From contig JAPWDM010000043.1 of the NCBI GenBank assembly GCA_035578155.1, positions 2,348,419 to 2,412,418 on the forward strand: DNA of 64,000 nucleotides. Direction: 5' to 3'. The notes beneath the pieces were generated by a model, which searched no databases, was not told the origin of the DNA, and saw only the letters and a list, made by a program, of their open reading frames with translations. Positions 26,386 through 37,323 of this stretch are shown piece by piece. This DNA comes from Brachynemurus nebulosus. Its lineage: Eukaryota; Arthropoda; Insecta; Neuroptera; Myrmeleontidae. Made by a program: the position numbers and the translations under genes. Numbering within the stretch: the first letter of the stretch is position 1; the number at the start of each line of letters is the position of its first letter.

Positions 26386-27093
26386 TCAACCGTGGTTCCT
26401 TGTTCTCCCTGTATTCTGCTGTCCGTGGCTTTTCCTATCCTCATTGATAAAGGTGCCCAAAACTTGTCGACCCCCGTTTATTATGGTTTGATTGATCTTC
26501 TCTTGTTCCGCTAATTCCGCAGCTTTGTCTATAGTTAGATCCGGTTCCCGTACGAGGTGTATACCAATTACACGCAGGAGTTCCCGTTTTAGGCCCTGCC
26601 TAAGTTGTGCTAACACCAATTCCTTATTTTTTCTTTCGATACCCGGAATTTCGTCGGGACGAGCATTTTGAAGGTCTTCCTCCAGGCACTCTTGAGCGAT
26701 AAGTTTTAGCCGTGTGACATACTGGCTGACTGGTTCCGTAGTTATTTGAAGTATTTGGGCTAACCGATACTGTGCTGCCCCTGGTATGCGTCTTAGGGAA
26801 AATCGTGCGATGAATTTAGCTTTAAGTTCCCTGTAAGTTATACTGGGTGACTGTAGGGCTGCTCCGCTTTTATAATATCTATAGGCTTCCGTTACTAATT
26901 TACATTTGACTATAGCTAGTAACTGACTACCCGTTAGTTGTTCTAATTCAGCTCTATTTTCTAATCGTTCAAACCATTCTTTAACATTAACATCGCCCTT
27001 CCCTGAGAAGTTGTCAATAGTGTTTATAATAGAGGTCAAACTAACCCGAGGTACCTCTACAGTAACGACCGGTTTATTTTCTTGTGTTGCCAT
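26386..27093 (-). pseudogene. Gypsy Gag (matrix/capsid part)
   Basis: An open frame of 235 codons starting with ATG at 27093 about 600 bp inside the element. It contains a retrotransposon Gag-like region (motifs around VKEWFERLENRAELEQ and YRELKAKFIARFS) that would form the capsid. The frame is lost before the zinc knuckles, which lie in another frame (26101-26316). Confidence 0.85.
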
Positions 27094-27704
27094 TATAATA
27101 TCCTAAATTTCTCTATGTTTATATCCCTATATGAATATTTCCCTATATGAATGTTTATATGAGTATTTTTTAAATTTGATACGTAGTTAATCATTTTCTA
27201 AATGTTTTTAAGATGATAAAAATGTAATTTGATACCTCTGTATGTTTTAATATAAATGTATAATTACGTGAAAGCATATACTGTGTACTTGACACTGAAA
27301 GAATATTTCCTGATGCAGCAAAAAGAAAAAAGAAAAAAAAATGTGTAATGAATTAGTTTTGAATAAAATTATACCTATGTAGTTATCCCCAAATAATTTT
27401 AATATAATTTCCTTTTCCTTGTTTACGTCCTACCACTTAGCCATCATCGCACCGCAGCTACCACTGTTACGATAGGGAGGCCTAATTGTTGGAAACCTAG
27501 TAGCGATGGCTTGAACCCCGAGCGGATGGGTTCACAGTCCTGGTTCTGAATGAACCGTGATGGCTGTGGCGGGTGGTGAGTAAATAAACAATTAAAACAA
27601 TGAAGGATTAAAAAAAATAACATATTAGTAATTTATTAAATTAAAAGTGATGGTTAGTGATAATATAGCTAACTTACTAATCTATTCTCATTACTAGCCA
27701 CAAA

Positions 27705-28001
27705 TGTAATTTAGTGTTAGGAAGCCTTACCCATAGTTGATCGTGCGCTTACGAACGTCCTTCGATCAAACGGTCGTGTGACTATTTCATGATTGTACTG
27801 ACAAACAGCTGTTCATTTATAGTGGATTTCAACCTGCCTATGTTTGCTAAGTCAGCGATTTTACAAGCATACGAATCAACGTTTGTCAATACGATGTGTT
27901 TATGTTTATCATAAAATATGTGCTTCGCTATTATTTATTATTAATACAATAATAAACAAAACCCTTTACCATAACAATAATCAAAACACCGGTTCGTAAC
28001 A
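27705..28001 (-). repeat. Putative 5' LTR of the Gypsy element
   Basis: The minus strand starts TGTTACGAACCGG at 28001 and ends CTAAATTACA at 27705, the TG...CA form of an LTR. It contains a TATA-like CTATAAATG about 190 bp in, followed by CAGCTGTTTGTCAGT, which could include the start site. Just downstream, TGGCTAGTAATGAG (about four bases after the LTR) is in the right place for a primer-binding site. No second LTR exists in the window to confirm the borders. Confidence 0.55.
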
Positions 28002-28284
28002 CTAATAATAATTGGGTCAAGAAGTGGTCTATTTATATGGTTTCTTTGTTGACTTTCTATCCTAGGGAATTTTACCATATCTAAAATATTAAGTATTAGT
28101 CGTATTAGTCGTATTACTATAGAATACAAATATTAGTAATATTTGATATAGCTTAAGATATTATAATACTGTCAAACGAATATATTCATATTAGGTAATA
28201 TTCATAAATATTCGTATTAATCCATCAGTATGTCCAAGTTTAAGTACTACTGGTACTACGCAATTCATGTGGTACACACATATA

Positions 28285-29985
28285 CAGTCAGCCACACTCG
28301 TATTCGAACAGCAGCATATTTACTCATATGACAAAATTTAAACCGAATGGATTCCCATAATTTCCCACAAATTTGAACTTTTTTGTTTATAATATTAATA
28401 TTTGGATCTTCTACTTCCTATATAAGCTAAAAAAATTTCATTAATAGTTTTAAAGAAAAAAAAAATCTCTAAGAAAAATGTTATGCATGCAATTTGTATC
28501 AACATGTCCAACGCCACATTCGTATTCGAACACCTTACAATTTGATATATATTTTTATATGTTTCAAAAATGAATTACTTTATTTTCAAATTTAGAAGTA
28601 TATTTACGTAGGTAAGTACCTTTATTTTAAATAAACATAAAATTTAATAATCCTTAAGGTCAATTTTTTCATATATTTACTGGAAAATTTAAGGAATTTC
28701 AATAGAGTCCAAGAAATCGATTATTGATCTATGCTACCAAAATAAATTCTACAGAAAGGGCTTAAATTGTAAGTAGGCGACTATTTAACACTTAATATGT
28801 CATAAATGACCACAAACAGGATAACAAACTAGAAAATAACTCTTGAAATATGGACAAAAAATGCTACACCTTGTTCTAAATTGTCATTTTTGAATGAATA
28901 AATTAACAAAATTCCACCAAAGAGCCCTAAAATGGCCAGAATAAGGTGAAAGGATTACTTAGCAAAGTATTTTTGTCCTGGAAGAATTTCTCGCGTTATT
29001 GAAAGACATGATATATACCGTGGGAATGTACCTGGTAAGTAACATAAATAAATAATAAAACTTACATTGCTCTAAAATGTACGAAAACAAGGATTTAAGA
29101 ACAAGGTCAATGATGAAAATCTTAATTTTACGTTTATCTGTGAATATTTTGTTACATCGAGATTCGGAATCCTTATTTACGTAATTTCCAGAACAATCTA
29201 TCTATCTTTGTTCATATATGTTATTTACATACATTTTTTCCCAGGGTATATATCGCGTGCTTTAATAACGCGAGAAATTCTTTCAGTGCGAAAATTCTTT
29301 GCTATGCAACCCTTTCACCTTATTCTGGCCATTTTAGGGCTCTTTGGTGGAATTTTGTTAATTTGTTCATTCAAAAATGACAATTTAGAACAAGATGTAG
29401 TATTTTTTATCCATATTTCAAGAGTTATTTTCTAGTTTGTTATCCTGTTTGTGGTCCTTTATGACATATTAAGTGTTAAATAGTCGCCTACTTACAATTT
29501 AAGCCCTTTCTGTAGAATTTATTTTGGTAGCATAGATCAATAATCGATTTCTTGGACTCTATTGAAATTCCTTTAATTTTCCAGTAAATATATGAAAAAA
29601 TTGACCTTAAGGATTATTAAATTTTATGTTTATTTAAAATAAAGGTACTTACCTACGTAAATATACTTCTAAATTTGAAAATAAAGTAATTCATTTTTGA
29701 AACATATAAAAATATATATCAAATTGTAAGGTGTTCGAATACGAATGTGGTGTTGGACATGTTGATACAAGTTGATACAAATTGCATTCATAACATTTTT
29801 CTTAGGGAATTTTTTTTTTAAAACTATTAATGAAATTTTTTAGCTTATATAGGAAGTAGAAGATCCAAATATTAATATTATAAACAAAAAAGTTCAAATT
29901 TGTGGGAAATTATGGGAATCCATTCGGTTTAAATTCTGTCATATGAGTAAATATGCTGCTGTTCGAATATGAGTGTGGCTGACTG
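28285..29985. mobile_element. Fold-back Tc1/mariner-like element with doubled terminal motifs
   Basis: Flanked by TA on both sides (28283-28284 and 29986-29987). Ends are CAGTCAGCCACACTC and its inverse. The inverted arms are about 750 bp each, with a unique centre of about 180 bp near 29045-29225. The outer motif GCCACACTCGTATTCGAACA (28291) is repeated as GCCACATTCGTATTCGAACA at 28513, and both recur in inverse at 29730-29752 and 29958-29979. Two direct copies per inverted end is the IR/DR arrangement seen in Sleeping Beauty-like Tc1 elements. There is no transposase ORF, so the element is non-autonomous. Confidence 0.88.
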
Positions 29986-30218
29986 TATGTAGTATAATGG
30001 GTATATGGTCAATCCCACGGAGGTGGGGTGGAGATGGCATACAGTTTATGTGAATATTACAGAAATGAAGCCTACACATATTCACACACATTAACACACA
30101 TGTAAAATAAAACGAGATGCAGATATTTTGTCAATGCAAACAACACACACACTACTAAAAAACTGACAGTAGGAGCACCAGTGTTTGGCTTCAGATCATC
30201 TAACAAAATGAATAGTCC

Positions 30219-31281
30219 TAGAGATGGCTAGTGAGTGAGTGATTCAATTCACTGAGTTGAATCACTCAACTGACTGACTGCATTGAATCAGTCAAAAAGA
30301 ATTGAATCGACTCTTTCAACTCGTGAGGTGAAAAAGTATAATATATGTCATACACTCACTCACTCACTTACGAGTGTATGACATATAAGATTCTATTCAG
30401 TTTTCAATCCCTGTTTCAGTTTACTTATGACAATAGACAGAGCAACAGAGACTTGTTTTTTTTACAACTTCTGTGTATATAACATAACGTGTATATATCG
30501 TATACATATACTAATAACACTATAGTATGGTAGGTATAATTTTTTCTTTCTTTTAGAACTAGTATTTTAATATTTTTTACTACCCTTTATTTTTTAAAAT
30601 GCATAAAACAAATTTTAAATTAAATTTAGTCCAGATGTCCAATAAACTAATAAAATAATCTAAATAAAAAACATACCCAATTTTATGTACATTATAAGTG
30701 CTATAAGTATGGATATTAAAAAAATTCTAAGAAAAACTATTTGTGCCTATTTTATTTTACGATATTTTCAAATTTTTAAAATAAAATTTGTCCGTTTATT
30801 GTCAGATTATTACGTCTCCAAAAATTAGTTTTTCTTCAAAACAGCAATGAGTGGATATCTTTCTACATAAAATTATTGTAGATTTTCATGAATCAAAATT
30901 TTCATTGTTATGTCTTTTCAACCGTGTATTTTTAATGCTGTATTAATTTTTTAATTTGTTGTGTGGGTTACGTGCATCAATTTTAAGTACATAATTATAT
31001 TAATTTTATTCGGATATAATAATTGTATACAAATACTTGTTCACTTGAGTGAGTGTTTCACATGAAACTACTATATGAGTGTATTTATTGTGTTGATTCG
31101 TATTTGAGGTTGTACCACTCAGTTGTGTAAAGTGAGTGAGTGGATGAGTGATTCAATTCATAAAAACGAGTGAGCGAATTGCGTCAAGTGAGTGAGTGAT
31201 TCAATTCATTGAATCGACTCACCACAGTGAGCGGATTCAAAAGATTCGACACACTAAAAAGAGTGATTATTCCCATAACTA
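30219..31281. mobile_element. Non-autonomous hAT element with 8-bp target duplication
   Basis: The ends are TAGAGATGGCTAG and, in inverse, TAGTTATGGGAATA, hAT-like termini. A perfect 8-bp duplication AATAGTCC flanks it (30211-30218 and 31282-31289). Subterminal zones at both ends are packed with GAGTGAGT and GATTCAATTCA motifs in both orientations (30229-30390 and 31040-31260), typical of transposase-binding clusters in hAT elements. No transposase coding sequence remains; the middle is AT-rich. Confidence 0.9.
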
Positions 31282-31289
31282 AATAGTCC

Positions 31290-32632
31290 ACCTACGTCAT
31301 TGGTCAATCCCTATAAGAGGCAGTGGTTCCGATGAAGTGAGATGGATAGACAATCGGATAGAGGCACTTGAGTTGTTTTGCGCAAATACTTCAATTAGTG
31401 ACTTCAATAGATAAATTTTGCGCGTATTTTAAACTGATATAAGTTTAAAAAATTTGATGTGCAAAATTTTTTTTTATTTGATAAAATTTAAAAGTGTAAA
31501 AAACTGTATGTCAAACGTAAATAAATATAAAAGTATTTTTTATATACTTGAAAATTATTTTTATTTAATTTATTCAAAATTTTTTTATTTTCTTTTTTAT
31601 CTAAATATAATTTCTTCATTTTATTAATGTTTACTGTTTATATTTTTGAAAATATACGTATTACCATTTTTTTTTATTTATTATAGTTTCCCATTATTTT
31701 TTATTTTTATTTTTTTTTTTTTTGGGGGGGGGGGGGGGGTCAACTTATTTAACATTATCATTAAAAAGACATGGATAAAAGCTACAAACAACTAAATTAC
31801 TAAAAATCACACCGAAACAACAATTTATATAAATATCATGGTGCCCACAGATTTTTAAATATATTCAACTAATATTTCCAGTTCCACCCAAAAAGTCGCA
31901 TTTGCGCAAAACGAACCAAGTTTCTCCAAAGAGAGAGCTAGAACTAATATTGTTGTGCCATGATGTTGGGAGATGTTTTCATATGCAAATTGGCCATATA
32001 TTTAATTATTTATTATACTACATATGACTACATATATGGGTACACATTGTCGGACATATTAAAATATTTGAATTTCATATACGTTTTTCTATTATTATTA
32101 CTATTTTTGACATTTTTATTATTTTTTAAAATAATATTTTTGAGTGTTCGTCTTTTTTTTGTGAATTAAATATTGTTTAAATTACTTTGTTGGTGGTTTC
32201 TATAGAAATAATTATTAAATATTTATTAAATGAAAAATCAAGAGGCGCCTTTGCGTGTTTTATTGTCAAATTGCGTGTGGAAAGTTTACTTTCCACACGC
32301 AAAAAAGTATGTGGGAAGAGTACAGTGGACAAACAGCTATTTTGCGTACAGAAATGTGTGCGCCAACTTAGTACTTCTCCCTCATGAGCAATAAAAAATA
32401 TTTTTTATACTCGTACATCTTCTAATCAGATTTATTAATAAGCTAATCCGATTATAACTTTATTTTAGGTGTCAGTAGTTTCAACATTTTAAGTTATCTA
32501 AAAGAGTGTTTTCCGACACCTGTCCAAGTATTAAAAACCAGAAAGTCTAATGCTGAAATTTCATGAGCTAATGTAGTAAGCGATTTAATGCAAATTCTTG
32601 AGGAAAAAGAAGGAGCGAAATTATTAACGGAA
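31290..32632. other. Intergenic, no gene; homopolymer junction and hairpin
   Basis: AT-rich sequence with no coding signal. A run of 14 T followed by 16 G occurs at 31710-31739. A perfect hairpin with 14-bp arms (TTGCGTGTGGAAAG) lies at 32271-32302. Confidence 0.7.
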
Positions 32633-32634
32633 TA

Positions 32635-33866
32635 AGTGCCAACGTACACATGCGTTTTTTTACCGCTGCGTGCACGCAGCGTACCGCCAAATGTGATGCA
32701 CACATACGGTTTTTTCACGCTGCGTGCACGCAGCGGCACCGAACATTTAACCGGTTGTCGCAGTTACAAAACTAGTGGCGTTGTTGTAAGTTTGGGCAAC
32801 GTAATGCATAAAATATAATTTTTATATTATCAATTGATGTGAATAATATAAAACTAATTTCTTACTTCTCTTCAATCTATCTCTTCACGGGAATCCAGTG
32901 TTGGGATTTTTTTGAAGTAAAAATTGTCATCAGGTTTAACAAATTAAAGTATGTCGTGAAAAACTGTAATACAATCCAAAATTATAGTTGAGTAAATAAA
33001 AAAAGGATTTTTTTCGACAAAGCAAAAGACGAAAATTTTTTGAAAAATACCAATTATTAAGGAAACAGAGAACATACTATAAGCAAAAACAGAAAACAAT
33101 AATAAACTGTAAACAAATTATAAAATAAAAAAAAAATGTCCAAAATACAATTCCAAACAATCGAAAAATGATTTATTTTTTTAGATTTTATAAATAATTT
33201 TTTACATTTATATAATTAAAACTTTGTGTTACACAGTAAAATTCATAAAATTGGTATGTTAAAACTGATATTACTACATTGTTGATAAACCAATAAACAA
33301 ATCAGTTGCTGTTTATTATCATTCTCTAGAAGTTGTTGTACAGTAATTTTTATAAATGACAGAAAAAAATTTAAAATTAAAATTTTGAATGGAATTTACA
33401 AAATATCAAAAATGAATCGTTTTCAGATGCAAAATGAAAGTTTTTTAATAATTTATGTATTAGGATTCAACCATTTGATGAGTTTTGTGTAAATAATAGG
33501 AAGGAAATTAAATCCAAATATATATTTCTGTACCTCCACTGGAATTATTAGCTATAACCCTCTAACATTCAACATTTCATCAATTAAAATAAACAACAGT
33601 TCAAGGTCCTTTTTTCAACAGTTATATATTTTCTGCGTGAAAAAACGTATGTGTGCATTGACTAATTGAAAACAATGTACTACAGCAACGCAGTTGCCGC
33701 AATTTGCCGGCGCGTTACCGCTGCGGTGCTGCAGGGAACTGCCGCACAAAATGCACGCAGCGGTGCCGCGAGGCACCGCAAGTATGTGTGCATCACACAA
33801 TTTAGCTCAATGTACTTTCGACCGCAGTTGCGTGCACGCAGCGGTAAAAACACGTATGTCGGCACT
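32635..33866. mobile_element. TA-flanked inverted-repeat element with GC-rich palindromes
   Basis: Flanked by TA (32633-32634 and 33867-33868). Ends begin AGTGCCAACGTACACATGCG on the left and AGTGCCGACATACGTG in inverse on the right, both continuing into TTTTTACCGCTGCGTGCACGCA. Inverted homology is about 45 bp. The 18-bp palindrome CGCTGCGTGCACGCAGCG occurs twice on the left (32664 and 32718), with related copies at 33750 and 33829. The interior is AT-rich and non-coding. The TA duplication suggests a Tc1/mariner-superfamily MITE, but the family is not recognised. Confidence 0.75.
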
Positions 33867-33884
33867 TAGAGAGAGTTTTAAATA

Positions 33885-35293
33885 CTGTGTGAGTTTTTCG
33901 AGAGTTGCCATTTTTATTACAGCCAAACCGTTGATTTAATCGAAAAATTGTACAAATAAGAGTTGTAGATATCGACGGGGGCAAGCGATTGCTGTAATCA
34001 GGAGCTTTATAGCTCTTATAGTTTTCGAGCTATGATGCAAACTTATAGTTGTTTTTTTTAAATGGAAACGTATGTTTAAAAGTTTTTCAAAATTTTTTTT
34101 ATGATTCAAAACTACCAGTAACATTTAAATTTTCATTGTTTTATCTCATATTTTTGAGTAATTACGTTTAAAAAATCACACATTTAAATTTCGTACTCAA
34201 GTGCTTGCAAACGATTAGGATTTTACGTAATTTAAAAAGATATTAGCTAAATATAGCCGCCATTTTAATCAATGTAGTAACGAAAAATTAAACGATTAGT
34301 ACGTTTTCCATCGGAAATTAAAATTATTAAATAGATTAAATTACCATATAAAAATGATAACTAAATACAATAAAGAAATAGAATTTCAGTTTTAATTCAT
34401 TGAAAAATAAAAAAATAAATACTCCGAAAAGTCACTGTTTGACAGATACATAGGCGTCTAAACATATTTTTACAGTAAGTATTTTCAAAATGAATGAAAA
34501 GTTTTTTGTGAAAAAATTTCTTTTTAATTTGGTTTTTAATAAAAAGAAAATACTATCTTTCAAATAATTTTACATTATTTGAGTACATTTATATAATATT
34601 TTCGTTTCTAGTCCTCACTTTTCTATTATTAAAAAACGCCAATGTCAGTTTGTTGTATACATGTATTTTATTGCCAACTATTGTTCTCTAAATAAATAAA
34701 AAATAAATATATTTTTCAGTAAATTAACGAATAACTTCAAATTCTTTTTAAATTAATTTACTTTAAATACTAATCTTTTAAAGTAATTTGATTTTATTAT
34801 GCAAAAATGTTAAAAACTTGAAATATAAACATCTATATTCATCCGACATCTATATTCCAAAATCTGAATTACTACCATTTGTGCTATAGATACAATAGTG
34901 GGAAAGGTTCTTTTCTTGGATGTAATAGAAATGTAACCGACCAAAACACTGTCGATTGAACTATCCTCAAATACATATGCGTATTTTTACCGCCTAATTG
35001 ATAAATTAAAGAAAAATTCAAAAAATAAATTTGGGTAAAAAAATTTTTTTCTTCATTTATGTTATTAATTGATGCATTAGATCAGTTTTATCGAAAAATT
35101 TACATACCTCATTAGTCTCATTTAAAAATCTATAAGTTTGTATCATAGCTTGAAAACCATAAGAGCTATAGAGCTCCTGACAATAGCAATCGGTTGCCCC
35201 CGTCGATCCCTACAACTCTTATTTGAACAATTTTTCGATTAAATCAACGGTTTGACTGTAATAAAAATGGCAACTCTCGAAAAACTCACACAG
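33885..35293. mobile_element. TA-flanked element with ~165-bp inverted repeats
   Basis: TA at 33883-33884 and 35294-35295. The left end CTGTGTGAGTTTTTCGAGAG is matched in inverse at 35293-35274. Arms remain similar for about 165 bp (33885-34050 and 35128-35293), including a segment that holds GACGGGGGCAA. The interior of about 1.08 kb is AT-rich, without a usable ORF. Likely a non-autonomous Tc1/mariner-type element; it sits only 16 bp from the preceding element. Confidence 0.82.
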
Positions 35294-35295
35294 TA

Positions 35296-36795
35296 TATCA
35301 AAAAAAGAAAATACTAGATTATTAAAAGAAAAAGTTCAATAAATTTGAACCTTACTTTATGGTATTCCATATTTGATATTAGTAAATACAAACACTTTAC
35401 AAAATACCACTTTTATTGAATATAAAAATTCCTATGACATGTTTCGGTCATTATGACCATTCTCACCCGTTTCAGAATGGTCAAGTCTAAAGACGTTAAC
35501 GAAAAGAGGAATCAACTACAAGAAGAAAAAAATAAGTTACAAAATCATATCTACTGAAGCTGAAATGCTTGCTTTCAAGAATAATTCAACATTAAACAAG
35601 AAAAATTATATTTTTTAAAATTATTCTTAAAATATTTAAATCAAGTTCCTAATTTAAATAAAAAAGTTTTATTTCGTTAAAAAGACTTTTATTATTCTCC
35701 TACCTATTTAAAGATAAGAAATTATAAAATAATCCTAAATTATGTTAACAATAAATAAAACTAAATAATAAATAAAAATTTTACAAATAATAAAAAAAAA
35801 ACAGTCCTGTAGAAAAAAAAGTGTTATTTCAATTTGTCCCACTTTAGGCCTCCTCTATGTCCAAGTATACGTTCCAACGCATGTAAATGTGTCCCACCTT
35901 ATGTTCATATGCATGTTTTTTTCTTTAAATATCAGTTTTACATATAAAAGAGGATATTAGAATTTTTTTTAAATAACTATTTGCTTCAAAAAAACATAAA
36001 TTTTCTATTGCAATTTAAAAAAATCCTCGAAGGAATTGGTTAATTTTATATTAATAGTAATACAAAAATTATCATAAAATTTGTCCGGATATACGGTACT
36101 TTACCTTATCGTGACCCATTTCCAAAATTTGTTACTGCCAAATTTATTGAGAGCAGTAGTTTCGCTCAGGATCTTACAAAATTATATCTAATAGGATTTA
36201 ACGTCCTTCGTTAAAGTTGTATCTTATAAATTTTAAATAAAGTAAAATAATATAAATACCATAGAAATTTGACCGAATTTTATTAACTTAATTTTTTACC
36301 ACCAGATAGCGTAGCTGTGCTAAATAGCAAGAGCTGCCTAAATTGCTCATTTCTGCCAGAGCAAGCGCTACGATTGCTTTCGTTACCCCCACCCTGTAGT
36401 CTGCACCCGGCTCATACCGATTCTGAAAATTTTCTCACTGCTAGAGAACTAAATTATTTTAGATGGATACAACTATGCTGCACATAGTTCGTTCGGGTTC
36501 TTGGGTCCCAAAAATACCAAAACAAATTACCCAGCCGATTTTAAAAATTCTTTTACTCTTAGAAAGCTAAACTATTTTAAATGCTACAGGTCTTAGATGA
36601 GATCCGCCAGTGCCCAGTATTTAGAAATTCGCTATGTAATGCAGATGCTGCGACAGGGGTATTATTAATTTAACTTAATCAATTACACATTTCGCCACTA
36701 TATCATTTTTAAATAATACATAGGACTCGCCCATTCCGCAATCCACTGGGGCGAAATTGTTAAATGAGAAAGTTAAAGGTTATGGGCGTCAATAA
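35296..36795. other. Intergenic with dispersed repeats, no gene
   Basis: No coding signal. The segment around 35350-35425 (CTTTATGGTATTCCATATTT, then AAAATACCACTTTTATT) recurs near 50072-50135, so it is a dispersed repeat. It continues into ATGTTTCGGTCATTATGACC near 35440, a hairpin-like motif often seen at retroelement 3' ends. Another slightly GC-richer block (36290-36660) may be a further repeat. Confidence 0.55.
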
Positions 36796-37323
36796 GCGCA
36801 TTCGTACGGCAACTAGCCAAAGTGACTTGCTCTTACTTTTAAGAACATTACACTTGTTTTGAAGTGCTTTTGCCTTACTTTTGAGATATTTGTATATTCC
36901 TGTCTCACTTTCCGTGTTCTTGAGAGAAGAGGGAAGGTATGTATACGATGTATACCGAACGCTATTACTGACTATAAACTATGTATGCTAGAATCATCGT
37001 ATCATAGAGATGTACACGATATGATTTTACTCACAAAGTGTTAATTTAAATACAAGAGTAATTATTGTACTAGATTTTAGATAAAATTTCTTGTTAATAC
37101 AATAACACATGAAAGTTTTTAAAAAATGTGTTGTTAATTATTTAGAATTTAGCTAACTCACTTGAATGAATTTTTTTAATGAAAATAAGTTGCGTTTTTA
37201 ATTACAATAGGAATATTTTTATTGGAACAAGAAAAAATTAAAAAATAAAATAACCGAAAATTCTCATATAATTTTTATCTGTATAAATTGAATTATATAA
37301 TTCATTTTATTTATTTATATTAT

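Larger units (their letters stand above)
22787..28001 (-). mobile_element. Degenerate Ty3/Gypsy LTR retrotransposon
   Basis: Minus-strand order: a putative 5' LTR (27705-28001), leader, Gag, zinc knuckles, protease, reverse transcriptase, RNase H and integrase, the Ty3/Gypsy (Metaviridae) order. The 3' end of integrase and the 3' LTR are missing; the element stops where the (TCTA)n tail of the neighbouring LINE begins. Several frameshifts and in-frame stops break Gag-Pol. No envelope gene is visible. It is a dead fragment. Confidence 0.92.

Noticed and set aside
27470..27560. tRNA-like segment with GGTTCA
   Set aside because: No acceptor stem or cloverleaf could be built; it lies in the Gypsy leader.
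35430..35470. GGTCATAATGACCGAAAC motif on the minus strand as a ribozyme
   Set aside because: The CUGANGA core is not met, so I treat it only as a retroelement-type 3' motif.
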